Positions 31,422-41,212 of a DNA stretch of 64,000 bases are shown here, one piece after another. Positions within the stretch are counted from its first letter, which is position 1; the number at the start of each line of letters is the position of its first letter. This DNA is from Candidatus Altimarinota bacterium (GTDB taxonomy: Bacteria; Patescibacteriota; Gracilibacteria; BD1-5; UBA6164). Below the pieces are notes generated by a model. The model was not told where the DNA came from and did not search any database. It saw nothing but the letters and a program-made list of their open reading frames with translations. The translations under genes were made by a program, and so were the position numbers. The stretch is from positions 113,309 through 177,308 of the forward strand of contig JABWCI010000002.1 in the NCBI GenBank assembly GCA_013368515.1, read 5' to 3'.

Positions 31422-32693
31422 ATGAAGTATCTACAGAGATTTATCTTAATACTTTTATCATATTTTTCAATATTTATGTTTTTTAATGCTGAGCTAGTGT
31501 ATAGCTCTTTTTCCGGTTATGAAACTCAAATATTTGAATGATCAAATGACATAAAAGTAAAAAAATTACAAGAAGTTTTTTCATGATTGTGATTATATAA
31601 TTGAAGCATAGATGGTAATTTTTCATCAATAAAAGATAGTTTACTTTCTTATCAAAAGAAAGCATGAATTATAATAAATGATGATGACCATTGAGCTTGA
31701 TATTTTTGAAAACAAACCTTAGAAGCTTTGGAAAGAGATTTTTGAGATAGATTTTTACAATTAAAAGAGACATTTTTAAAAATTGATGAACCATCAAAAG
31801 AAGAAAGATATTTTTATGTGACAGCATATTACTCACCATTACCATGACAAGAAAAATATTTAAGAGGTGATTATGAGGCTGAAATTAGATTGAATTGAAA
31901 TTGAGTAAAATGAGCAAGTTGAAAAGAAGTTTTTCCTTGAATGATAGCTGCTCCAAGAAATTATGCTTTTTGAACTAAAATATATTTAGAATGAGTTTGA
32001 GTTTGAAGTGTAGAAGATAGATGAGGTGCAATCGTTAATTCATGAGAAAGATGACATGATTACGATAGACTTGATATTTGGATGTGATATGGAGATGAGT
32101 GATTACAAAGAGCATTAAAATGGTGAACTAGAAAAGTAAAATGAAAAGTTTTAGAATGAAATCAAGCTATAACAATTGAGTTTAATACTTCTCCAGTAAC
32201 AAAATATAGAGGTCTTGTAGTTGATGCTGAAAAACCTGTTGATACAAGTGTAAAAGATTTACAGTCATTATTAAGTGATATGGGGCTTTATAATGGTGAA
32301 ATTGATTGAGATTATTCAAAAGTTAAAAATATATTGATAAAATATCAAATAGAAAAATGAATTATTGAAGATGAATTTGATGAGCAAGCTTGATATTTTT
32401 GAGAAAAAACTTATGCAGCAATAAGAAAACAATTTTGAATTGTAGGAGATGATTTATTTATATATAAATATATAGAATCTTGAGCATTAAGCGAACTTAG
32501 TATTATAGAAAAAAATAATTTAGAAATTGTTAAGATTCAACTCGAAAAACTTTTAGCAAAAAAATATAGTTGAAATACTATAAAAATAGAAAAATTTAAA
32601 AATACTTTAAAAACTACTATTGATAAAACAGTAGATACTATAAATAATTCAAAAAAGAAAAGTGAATTAATTTATTTTAGAGATATACTATAA
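31422..32693 (+). CDS. Secreted 3D-domain protein with two peptidoglycan-binding domains
   Basis: The 423-residue protein has a hydrophobic N-terminus (about 6-25). A first PG_binding_1 domain (about 40-105) has VKKLQEVFSGLGLYNGSIDG. A 3D domain follows (about 130-235): FYVTAYYSPLPG, FGTKIYLEGVG, SVEDRGGAI and DRLDIWMG carry the three conserved Asp and other motif residues. A second PG_binding_1 domain (about 272-340) has VKDLQSLLSDMGLYNGEIDG. Such proteins are lytic transglycosylase-like wall enzymes or wall anchors. Many Gly are TGA. The tandem paralogue follows 91 bases downstream. Confidence 0.9.
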
Positions 32694-32723
32694 AAATAAG
32701 CCTGGTCAAGGCTTATTTTTTGT
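32692..32723 (+). terminator. Terminator between the 3D paralogues
   Basis: AAAATAAGCCT pairs with AGGCTTATTTTTT around GGTCA, overlapping the stop. Confidence 0.9.
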
Positions 32724-32783
32724 TGCCATTAATTTATTATGATAAAATTTATTATATATTTTATTGTTATTAATAGTTATTAA

Positions 32784-34346
32784 ATGAAAAAAATATTATC
32801 TTTTATTACTTTATTATTTATTGTATTTGGATTTATTCCTCAAAATGTTGAAGCTATGTCAGATACTTGATATTTTGTTGTTACTGCATATTATTCGCCA
32901 TTACCAAATCAAAAAAGTTATCTTACATGAAATTATAAATCAGAAATAAGATTAAATTGACAATGAATAGCTTGAGCAAGTTGAAAAAAAGTTTTTTCTG
33001 GTATGCTTGCTTGACCAAAAACTTATGCTTTTTGAACTAAAATATATCTAGAATGACTTGGTGTTTGAGAGATATCAGATAGATGATGAGCTATTGTATC
33101 AGCTTGAAATAGATGATATAGTCATGATAGACTTGATATCTGGGTTGGTTATTGAGATGAGTGATTACAAAGAGCATTATATTGGGGAAAAAGAACTGTA
33201 AAATGAAATATAATAAGTAGTGATTCTAAAGTTACACTTGATTATACAAAAATGCCAGCTCCAAATTGGACTACAACTTGATTAAAACCAAAAGAAGATG
33301 TTTTTACATACTCTCTTTGAGTTTGATCTGATTCAGTAAAAGTTAAAAAATTACAACAATTTTTAAAAGATTTAGATTTATATACTTGAGAAGTAAATTG
33401 AATTTATAATGATGAAATTATCTCTATTGTTTACAATTTTCAAATTGATAATGAAATATTATCTTCAAAAAATGATATTTGAGCATGATATTGGGGAAAT
33501 ATAACTAGAGATAAGTTTAAAAAAGCATATTTAAATGGAGAGTTTGATGAATTAAAAACACAAAAAAATGAAGTTAATCAAGAAATGAAAATAGAAGTTA
33601 AATCAATTGAAACTAAAAAAGAAGAAAAACAAAGTCCAGTAGTTATTAGTACTGAAATAAAAAAAGAAAATGAAGACTTAGATATTTTTAATTTACCATT
33701 ATCATGAATTGAAAATACTAAAAAACTACAATCAATTTTAAAAGAATTATCACTTTATAATGGTGAATTAACTTGAAATTATAATGATATAACTGATAGT
33801 ATTTATAATTTTCAATTAAACGAATGACTTGTTAAAAATGTATGAGATATTTGAGCTTGATTTTATGGTCCAAAAACTAGAGAATCTTTAAAAAATAAGT
33901 ATTTAAATTATAAAAAAGAGTTAGAAGAAGCTGAAAAGATTAGACAAGAAGAAGAAAAAAGAAGAAAAGAATTAGAAGATAAATATAGAGAAATAGAAAA
34001 AAGTGTATTAGAAGAAGTTAATGAAAAAACTAAAGATTTACTTTGAGTTAAGTTTTGAGAGGTATCTCCTAGAGTTAGAGAACTACAATTAACTTTAAAA
34101 GAGTTGTGATATTTTAGCGAAAAAGATACAGCTATTTATTGAGAAAAAACAAAAGAGTCACTTGCGTTATTTCAACTAGAAAATGATTTAATTGATAGTT
34201 TAGATAGTCAATATGCATGAATTTTATGAGAAAGAACATTTTTTGTTTTAAAAACTAAACTTGAAGAGAAATATCTTGATTCTAAATTGAATGAAAATAC
34301 GGATTTGCTTGAATTTGTAAGTGTAATTAATAATACAAGTTTATAA
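32784..34346 (+). CDS. Secreted 3D-domain protein with three peptidoglycan-binding domains
   Basis: The 520-residue protein has a signal peptide (MKKILSFITLLFIVFGFIPQ). The 3D domain (about 30-145) matches that of the gene at 31422 closely: VTAYYSPLPNQKSYL, AFGTKIYLEGLG and EISDRGGAIVSAG, DRLDIWVG. PG_binding_1 domains follow at about 185-260, 310-375 and 420-490. A charged coiled region (about 378-410, Glu/Lys/Arg) separates the last two. The domain order is reversed from its neighbour, whose first peptidoglycan-binding domain precedes the 3D domain. It probably arose by duplication and then gained wall-binding modules. Confidence 0.9.
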
Positions 34347-34378
34347 AAAATACTCCTTAGAAAGCGAGTATTTTTTTA
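34345..34378. terminator. Bidirectional terminator
   Basis: AAAAAATACTC pairs with GAGTATTTTTTT around CTTAGAAAGC. It ends the 3D operon and lies at the end of tilS on the other strand. Confidence 0.9.
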
Positions 34379-35365
34379 GAAAATAATTATAGTATTTTCT
34401 TTTTTTAACTTCATTTCTTTTATTTCTTTTATTGTTTTATTATTTTTACCATTTATAAATTTAATTACTTCAGCTATATTTGCTTCACTAAGTCATATGG
34501 TAGAATTATTATTACTTATATAATATATATGTCTGACTATTTCTTTTTGAAGTAGGGAAGATAATTTAATAAAATCATTTATATAAAAATAACCATTTAT
34601 TTCTAGAGTATTTATTTTATATTTTCAGCTATTAAAAATCAAAATTCATTGTTCATACAAAAAATCATTTACTTGTTTATCTAAAAATTCTTTTATTTCT
34701 TCAAAATGACTAATTAAATTTGAAATATTTGATTTATAATTTCAATTTATTTTTTCAAATTGAGGAATTATATCGTGTCTTAATTTATTTCTAGATATAT
34801 CTGTATCAAAATTGGATTCATCTATCTTGTATTCTAGTTTATTTTCATCTAGATAATTTAAAATTTCTTTTTTTTCTGTGTTTATAAGTGGTCTAAGTAT
34901 ATTTCATGATTTTTCAGTCATATTTATAAGACCAGTTAATTTAGTTCATCTTACTAGATTAAAGAAAAAAGTTTCTATTTTATCATCTAAATGGTGTCAT
35001 GTAATTACTTTGTCAGTGTTATATATATTTAAAATAGCATTTAAAAAAGCATATCTTTTTTCTCTTGCAACTTCTTCCAATCATAGACTTGGGTAAAAAT
35101 TATCTCTTATTTCTTTGATTTTTGCACTTCAAATTTCTACTTTAAATCATATTTTTTCTCATAGCTTTTCTAAAAAAACTTCTTCATCATCTGCCTCTTT
35201 TCTTAATTTATGATTAAAATAGCATACTACTAAGTTTTTTGCATACTTTGTTTTAATTATTTCATATAACAAAAACATACTATCTGGTCAAGTTGAACAA
35301 GCTAGTATTATTGGCTCATTTTCTTTATAATATTTTTCAAGAAATTTATTTATATCAAGATTCAT
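34376..35365 (-). CDS. tilS: tRNA(Ile)-lysidine synthase
   Basis: The 329-residue protein has the N-type ATP pyrophosphatase P-loop near 21-30 (ILACSTGPDSMFLL), where the loop Gly is TGA. It has CYFNHKLRKEADDEEVFLEK near 48-67, the second ATP motif VITGHHLDDKIETFFFNLVR near 115-134, and GTKLTGLINM. It attaches lysine to C34 of tRNA-Ile(CAU), changing AUG decoding to AUA. It is shorter than E. coli TilS and lacks most C-terminal domains, as in many minimal genomes. It is expected to be essential. Confidence 0.95.
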
Positions 35366-35433
35366 TTTTATTTTATATTTAATAATATTTTTATTATATC
35401 AATTAATTTTATTTTTAAAATTTTTTTAAAATA

Positions 35434-35463
35434 ATAAAGAGCAGCTCTAGGCTACTCTTTATT
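35434..35463 (-). terminator. Terminator after the 35464-35877 gene
   Basis: AATAAAGAGCAGC pairs with GGCTACTCTTTATT (one mismatch) around TCTA. The stem lies directly after the TGA at 35464-35466, where a standard-code gene would stop. Confidence 0.8.
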
Positions 35464-35877
35464 TCAAGCATATGTGCTTAGAATTGTCTCCTCCAAATCA
35501 CTTTTTAGTATTTGTAGTCGCAACATCTCTGATTGGGTTATTTCTTCATTTTCTTGCTTGTCTTTTGAAACAAAAATGAATACGTTTTGACTGATTCTTA
35601 CAATCACATCGTATTTATCTTTAAAGACATCAACAAAACCTTTGATATCACCGATTTTCATATTGACAATATTTCTGAAGTCAAGATGATAGAACCAGTA
35701 AGCCAAATATTCACTAGAGTTTGAAACCAAAGAGTAATCAAAGATTATTCTGTAGTTTTCACCATCTTTTACGAACACTATTGCGTCCATATAGTTGGTT
35801 TCAAGCTCAAATGTTTTCAAGATTTTTTTAAGATGTTCTTGTTCATCTTTTGTTAAATAACTATCACTTTCTGACAT
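35464..35877 (-). CDS. Hypothetical protein, foreign standard-code gene ending in TGA
   Basis: The 137-residue protein begins MSESDSYLTKDEQEHLKKIL and ends EETILSTYA. An AGGAGA site lies 5 bases before ATG 35877, so this start is preferred to the ATG 21 bases upstream. It has no membrane helix or signal peptide. Gly codons are GGN only. The frame ends at TGA; with UGA as Gly it would gain four residues (GNKE) and stop at TAG 35452-35454. The function is unknown. Codon choice, the ribosome site and the TGA stop all point to recent transfer from a standard-code bacterium. Confidence 0.75.
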   Translation of the reverse strand: MSESDSYLTKDEQEHLKKILKTFELETNYMDAIVFVKDGENYRIIFDYSLVSNSSEYLAYWFYHLDFRNIVNMKIGDIKGFVDVFKDKYDVIVRISQNVFIFVSKDKQENEEITQSEMLRLQILKSDLEETILSTYA

Positions 35878-35938
35878 ATGTGTCTCCTTTTTCTGCAAAA
35901 ATGCCTATACATTTTAAGTAAAATAGATTAAAGTCAAG

Positions 35939-36250
35939 TTATATATTTTTATTTCTTTTTTGTATAAAATCCAAGAAATTGTCATCAGGAGCTATTTTAT
36001 TTAATATTTCTTTATTACATTTATTACATTTATGTTTTATCATCCATCATTTATTTTTTTTATGATCTATATCAATTGGTTTCATTATTCATAAACAACT
36101 TGAAGCTCTGTCTCAAGGGAAGTCTTTATCCATATGTTTACTATACAAACAAAAAGGACAGTGATTGCGAGCACTCCCTTCTGGATGTTTTTCTATAGTT
36201 TTTGAGCAGTTTTCACAAATAAAACTTTCATTTATCATTTTAAATGCCAT
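35939..36250 (-). CDS. RNHCP domain protein
   Basis: The 103-residue protein carries the motif that names its family: EGSARNHCPFCLYSKHMD near residues 24-41. A first Cys pair lies near 12-15 (CENC), and another pair CNKCNK lies near 75. The spacing suggests a Zn-binding unit. RNHCP proteins are small and of unknown function, often found as single genes. There is an intact Cys-pair fold here. It is on the minus strand between the foreign gene and mraY. Confidence 0.9.
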
Positions 36251-36280
36251 ACCTATTTAACATAATATATATTTTGTATT

Positions 36281-36316
36281 AAAAAATAAAGTTAGATTAA
36301 AACTAACTTTATTTTT
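36281..36316 (-). terminator. Terminator after mraY
   Basis: AAAAATAAAGTTAG pairs with CTAACTTTATTTTT around ATTAAAA. It contains the mraY stop codon. Confidence 0.93.
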
Positions 36317-37352
36317 GTAATATGTAAAACATTACTCAAAAAACTGAAAATATCAATCAAATTAACCAAAGTCTAAAAACGACATTTTCTTCAGACCATC
36401 AAATTGCCTCAAGATGGTGATGGAAAGGTGCTATTTTAAATATTTTTTTACCATTTCTTAATTTTTTACTAGTTAATTGAATAATTACTGATAATGTTTC
36501 AAATATAAATATAGCTCAAACCACAAAAAGTATAAAAATAGTATTTGTAATCATCGCCATAATTCATAGATTTGCTCATAATGCCAAACTTCAGACATCT
36601 CACATATAAAACTTAGCAGGTTTTACATTGAACCATAAAAATGCAATTAATGCTCAAACTATAGTTATACAAAGTGTTGAAAGTAAAAACATTCATTGGT
36701 CATATGTAATATAAGCATAAACACTATAAGCAAAGAGTAGTAGTCATCAAGCAAGTCAATCAAGTCAATCTGTTATATTTACACTATTTGCACTTGCAAC
36801 TATTACAAATATAAAAAGAGGTATAAATAAAACTCATAATTTTAATCATTCAATTATTCATAGATTTAATCATATATTTCACCAATCAAGTTTAAAATAA
36901 AACCAAAGTGATCATAAAAGTGCAAATATTAGAAGCCAAAACATTTTGAATCTAGCTGATAATCATTTTGTTCTTCATATTCATCTTATGTTCATATAAT
37001 CATCTATCATTCATAAAAATCAAACTGTTGCTAATGTAAAAATCGATAGATAAGTTTCTTTTTGATTTAGTAGATTGTTATTTATGAGTCAAAATTCTTG
37101 TAAAAAAATACTTAAGATAACCATTAAGAATGTTATTGCTAATATAATTGCTCATCACATAGTAGGTGTACCAGTTTTATTTTTATGTAGTTTTAAAAAT
37201 TCTACTGCTTTTCATAAAGTTGCTTCTTCTCTTATTTGTTTTCCTAGTTTAAACTCAATTAAAAAATTTATAAAATATGGAATTATAAACATTCAAATTA
37301 TAAAAGTTGCTATACCAAATGAAAATATTTGTACTATATACGGTGAGCTCAT
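36309..37352 (-). CDS. mraY: Phospho-N-acetylmuramoyl-pentapeptide-transferase
   Basis: The 347-residue membrane protein has about ten hydrophobic segments. It carries the MraY motifs in order: GTPTMGGAI near 62 (two adjacent Gly, both TGA), [13 protein letters not shown] near 112-124 (catalytic Asp pair), NSVNITDGLDGLAGG near 186-200, FYMGDVGSLALG near 246, and [13 protein letters not shown] near 300-312. It moves phospho-MurNAc-pentapeptide to undecaprenyl phosphate, making lipid I for peptidoglycan. Other mur genes are not adjacent, which is unusual. Its start is an ATG before a 200-base region with an inverted repeat. Confidence 0.97.
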
Positions 37353-37455
37353 TATTTTTATTTTTATTAATTATTACCTTTAAATATTATTTCAAAGTTT
37401 AGATTTTACAAGTTTACTTTACAAAAATAAATATATTTATAAACTTATTTTCAAT

Positions 37456-37521
37456 GAATAACGGAATAATTTTTAACAAAAAAGATAATTTTTTTGTAGA
37501 ATTTAATTATTCTGTTATTCC
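37456..37521. repeat. Inverted repeat, 5' of the nucleosidase-like gene
   Basis: GAATAACGGAATAA at 37456 pairs with TTATTCTGTTATTCC at 37507 (one mismatch) around 37 bases. The right arm followed by TTAG recurs at 38357. The hairpin may be regulatory or the edge of a small mobile unit. Confidence 0.65.
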
Positions 37522-37547
37522 TTAGATTTTAAAAATAATAAAAATAA

Positions 37548-38162
37548 ATGATACCTACAAAAATAATATTATCATCAAACCAAAGAATAATAGAAATAGC
37601 TATTGCAAAATATAACTTACAAAAAATAAATAATGAGAATGATTTGGATATATTTGAAGCAAATATTAAAAATGAAACTGAAAATGAAAAAATTGTTTTT
37701 ATTAATATTATTAAAAATTTAGATTTAGTTTTTACTCATATAGAAGAAAATTATATTTATGATAAGATAATAAATATAGATGAATCTAAAGTTTTTATGA
37801 ATTTTGAATTAAAAACAGGGGATATAGTTATACCAAATACTTTTACAACTTTAAATAATGAAAATAAAGCTTTTTTTGTTGATAGTGTTATTTGAGAAAA
37901 CTATGACTTACTTAAATTTTGACTTATTTTAAATGGTATTTGTCTTTCAGTTTGAAATAAAAAAATAGAAGATTTAGAAGAATTAAAAGAAGATTTTTAT
38001 GCTGATATAATTGATGTAAATTCTTATGATTTAATAGAAAAAAATACAAAATTAAATAATGATTCTATTTTTTCTGCAATAAAAATAGTAGTTTGAGAAG
38101 AAGATGAACTTTTAGACGAGTATTATATAAATGCTTTAAATATACTTGATTTAATTTATTAA
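37548..38162 (+). CDS. Nucleoside phosphorylase/nucleosidase-like protein
   Basis: The 204-residue protein has the layout of the PNP/MTA nucleosidase fold: an N-terminal strand MIPTKIILSSNQRIIEIAIA, a central FELKTGDIVIPNTFTTLN near 86-103, and ADIIDVNSYDLIEKNTKL near 159-176, comparable to the segment with the catalytic acids. Then a strand AIKIVVGEEDELLDEYYINA. The usual N-terminal Gly-rich loop is weak and the length is short. The assignment is by pattern and may be wrong. It lies between two inverted-repeat elements of the same kind. Confidence 0.45.
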
Positions 38163-38194
38163 AAAATGACTCGCTTTGCGAGTCATTTTTTAAA
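38161..38194 (+). terminator. Terminator after the nucleosidase-like gene
   Basis: AAAAAATGACTCGC pairs with GCGAGTCATTTTTT around TTT. Confidence 0.95.
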
Positions 38195-38371
38195 GGAAAT
38201 ACGGAATAATTCAAAAATGTTAAATTTTTTTAACATTTCATTTCGTAAATAAAATCTAAAAATTATTTCAAAACTCGCCTTTTTAAGGCTCAAACAGTTG
38301 AAACATTTTTGATTTTATAATTACTTATTACATTAAAAATTTAAATATTTTTTCATTTATTCCGTTATTCC
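38195..38371. repeat. Inverted repeat with the same arms as 37456-37521
   Basis: GGAAATACGGAATAA at 38195 pairs with TTATTCCGTTATTCC at 38357 across about 150 bases. Inside lie a CGAGTT/ACTGTTTGAG-like stretch (38272-38298 in reverse) and a 13-base internal stem (AAATGTTAAATTTTTTTAACATTT, near 38216). This stretch also leads to the stop of the ferredoxin reductase-like gene. Confidence 0.65.
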
Positions 38372-39049
38372 TTAGTATTTTTCTGTAAAAATATTTTCTT
38401 TTTCAAATCATTTTTCTAGGAGTATTTCAATTGATGAATCAATCATATTTGGTGTTCCACAGATATAAACTTCTTTAAAAGTATCTTTAGTTTCATAGTC
38501 TAAAAAGTCAGTTATATATCATTTTTTATATGTGATAGTTTCTTCTCTACTTAGATATACTTCAAAATCAAAGTTATTATACTCTTTTTTTAGATTATTT
38601 AATTCATCTATATAAAATAAATCAGCATTTGTTCTAGCTCAAAAAATAAGCTTAAAATTACAATTTAGATTATATTTTAATCAATAAGTTATTTGATTAT
38701 AAAGAGGAACAAATCAAGTACCAGTTCATAAAAATAATTTATTATTTTCATTTTCTTTAAGTGTAAAATGTCATGCTGGTCCTACTCATCTAACACTCGT
38801 TCATATTTCAAGTTCACATAAATATTTACTTCATCATTTACCTCATTCATTAAGTTCCCGTTTTTTTATAATTAATTTTAATTGTTTTCAAGTTTCTTCA
38901 AGTATAGAATAAGCTCTTCATCAAACAGGAATTAAAAAAGTAATAAATTGACCAGGTTTAAAATTGAAGTTATTTTCTGCTTCGAAAATAAGTTCAAATA
39001 TATTATCCGTGAGATTTTTTTTATTTATTAGTTTAAAATTTTGTAACAC
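38372..39049 (-). CDS. Ferredoxin-NADP reductase family protein
   Basis: The protein has 225 residues from a GTG at 39049; the start is uncertain, since no ATG is well placed and the open frame reaches further up through the 39117 terminator stem. The FAD-binding part has FKPGQFITFLIPVGG near 29-43 and RAYSILEE (RxYS, near 44). The NAD(P)-binding part has FLGTGTGFVPLYNQI near 106-120 and EVYICGTPNMIDSS near 196-209. It would pass electrons between NAD(P)H and a partner through FAD. The partner is unknown. It lacks a fused ferredoxin domain. Confidence 0.85.
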
Positions 39050-39116
39050 TTTTTTACAGTTAAATAGTATTTTTTTGATTATATAAATTTTGTTAATAAA
39101 ATCAAAAAAACTTAAA

Positions 39117-39142
39117 AAGACGAGCGAAGCTCGTCTTTTTTC
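39117..39142 (-). terminator. Terminator of the small foreign gene at 39163
   Basis: GACGAGC pairs with GCTCGTC around GAA, with A- and T-runs on either side. Its GC-rich stem is unlike most terminators here. Confidence 0.85.
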
Positions 39143-39162
39143 TCCCTGCAAAATCACCAATT

Positions 39163-39354
39163 TTATTGGATTTTAATTTTTCTTGCGAGGTACTCGGTAA
39201 TCTCTTCATCATTGAGACAACCGTTTTGAACTGTTCTGTAGATGGCTCTTCTGTCATCAGCAGGAATTGTTGATTTGAAGCAAATCCCGTGATTATTTTG
39301 TGCAATTGCACAAACACGTTTTTTTACCTCAGGGTCAATAGATACAGTGTTCAT
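39163..39354 (-). CDS. Small hypothetical protein, foreign-looking gene
   Basis: The 63-residue protein begins MNTVSIDPEVKKRVCAIAQN and ends EYLARKIKIQ. An AAGGAGA site lies 9 bases before ATG 39354, a clear Shine-Dalgarno sequence in a window where most genes lack one. It has only two Gly codons, both GGN, and uses CGT, CGC-type and other codons with C or G in the third place. Two Cys are present, and it has no signal peptide. No family is recognised. It is followed by its own GC-rich terminator. Confidence 0.7.
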   Translation of the reverse strand: MNTVSIDPEVKKRVCAIAQNNHGICFKSTIPADDRRAIYRTVQNGCLNDEEITEYLARKIKIQ

Positions 39355-39462
39355 GTTTGAAAATCTCCTTTTTTCTAGAAAGTGACAATCACAAGCTAGC
39401 TAGGTTTTTAATCCTAGACTTTTATTATATAAAACTATACTTTAGTTTTCAAAAGTTTTTTA

Positions 39463-39786
39463 CTATTTTAATATAGAAAGTAACTCATTAGATATTTTTT
39501 TAGATTCTTCTATTAATTTTATAACTTCAGGTGTAAAATCATAATCTCTAATATCTTTTCTTCTACCTGAACTAAATATATCAGTTTCTCATTTGAATCA
39601 TAATAAGGCTTTTAATAATGCTTCTTTTTCTTCTTTATTTGGAAAAGTTTCATTGAAATGTTTTCAAGTTTTTTCTTGAAATCTTTTTAAAAATTCTTTT
39701 TTCCATTCTTTAAATTTTTTGAAGTTAAATGTATATGAGTTTCCATATTCATCTATTTTTAAATTTTGACTTGTACCACTTTTCAT
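39463..39786 (-). CDS. Hypothetical protein
   Basis: The 107-residue protein begins MKSGTSQNLKIDEYGNSY, uses TGA for several Gly, and is largely helical and charged (FKKFKEWKKEFLKRFQEKTG near 22-41). It ends LIEESKKISNELLSILK. No signal peptide or membrane helix is seen. The family is not recognised. It lies divergent from the polA-like gene. Confidence 0.65.
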
Positions 39787-39852
39787 AATCTCTTTACAAA
39801 TTAGTTTATATTTTTATTATTCTACTATAAATATTAATAAAATCATAATTTT

Positions 39853-41172
39853 ATGAAAAAAATATATCTAATTGATGGAAACAGCTTTATCTATCGTATG
39901 TTTTTTGCACTTCCTGAATTTGCAACAAAAGATTGAACTGTTGTAAATGCACTTTTTGGTATGGCAAAATTTTTTGTTAGTACTCTTGTAAAAGAAAATC
40001 CAGATTATCTTATATTTGTAAAAGATGCTCCAGGAGATAATTTTCGTAATCACTTGTATAGTGAATATAAGGCTACAAGAGATCGTATGCCAGATAATTT
40101 AAGAAGTCAAATGTCACTTATAGAAGAAATGATAGAAAAACTTTGAGTTGAAACTATAGAAATAAGTGGTTATGAAGCAGATGATGTTATTTGAACTTTA
40201 GCAAAAAAATTTGATTGAAATAAAGATTTTGAAATAGATATATTAACTTGAGATAAAGATTTATATAGTTTAGTGTCAGAAAATATAAAAATTTATGATA
40301 CTATGAAAAAACAAAAGTTTTGACCAGTAGAAGCAAAACAAAAGTTTTGAGTAGAATCAAAATTGATTATTGATTATCTATCAATAGTTTGAGATAAAGC
40401 TGATAATATACCAGGCATTGATTGATTTTGACCTGCAAAAGCAGTCGATTTAATAAATTATATTTGAACTATTGAAAGTATATATGAAATAGTAGAAAGA
40501 ATAAATTCTTGAGAAAGATTTGAAGATATATTTTCTAGTCTAGATTCTGAATCATTTAAAAAATTAAATACTTGTTTTAAATGAAAAACTTTTGAAAAAT
40601 TAACTTCATCAAAAGAAGATGCTTTTCTTAGTAAGAAATTGGCAACTATAGATTTAGATGTTAAATTAGATAATTTTGATATAGAAAGATTTTCTTTTAA
40701 ACCAGAAACATTTTTAAATGAAGATATTTTATCATTTTTTGAAAAATATGAATTTAATTCTCTTGTTTGAGATTCTTGAGTAAATAAACTCCAAACTTGG
40801 AAAGATCTAAATCTAAAAGTTCATATAATTGATAATGATGAAAATCTAGCTAAATTACTTGAGTCAATTAAAAAAGAGAGTAAAATAGTATTAGATACTG
40901 AAACAACATGACTTGATATAATGAAAGCTGAGCTTGTTTGAATATCTATTTACTTAGATGACAATAGGATTTATTATATAAATAGATTACATAATTGAAA
41001 TTGAGTTAGTGGTGTAAAATTGAAAAATTTTTTAAAAACTATTTTTGATATGGATTTACTTATTGTATGACATAATTTAAAATATGATTTACAAATAATT
41101 GATATGTTTTTGTCTAGAGATTTTGAAGAAAGTAATGAAAGTTTTAGTTGACAAATAAGTCTAGCTATATAA
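39853..41172 (+). CDS. polA: Truncated DNA polymerase I: 5'-3' exonuclease plus partial 3'-5' exonuclease
   Basis: The 439-residue protein has a complete 5'-3' exonuclease (FEN) domain: KIYLIDGNSFIYRMFF at the N-terminus, YKATRDRMPDNLR near 76, GYEADDVIGTLAKKF near 107-121, and VGDKADNIPGIDGFGPAKAV near 178-197. A 3'-5' exonuclease follows from about 335: VLDTETTGLDIMKAE (Exo I) and VGHNLKYDLQIIDMF (Exo II). It stops at TAA just after Exo II, before the Exo III Tyr-Asp motif, and the polymerase domain is absent. A usual PolA has 850-950 residues. No polymerase motif appears in other frames before htpX at 41213. It may be a pseudogene, or a stand-alone FEN with another polymerase elsewhere. 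Confidence 0.9.
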
Positions 41173-41212
41173 AATATGAGTTCAATATTATATTAAAATT
41201 TAATGAAAAAAT

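Noticed and set aside
39102..39317. Alternative minus-strand frame overlapping the small gene at 39163
   Set aside because: It has no ribosome site and overlaps the better-supported frame with AAGGAGA.
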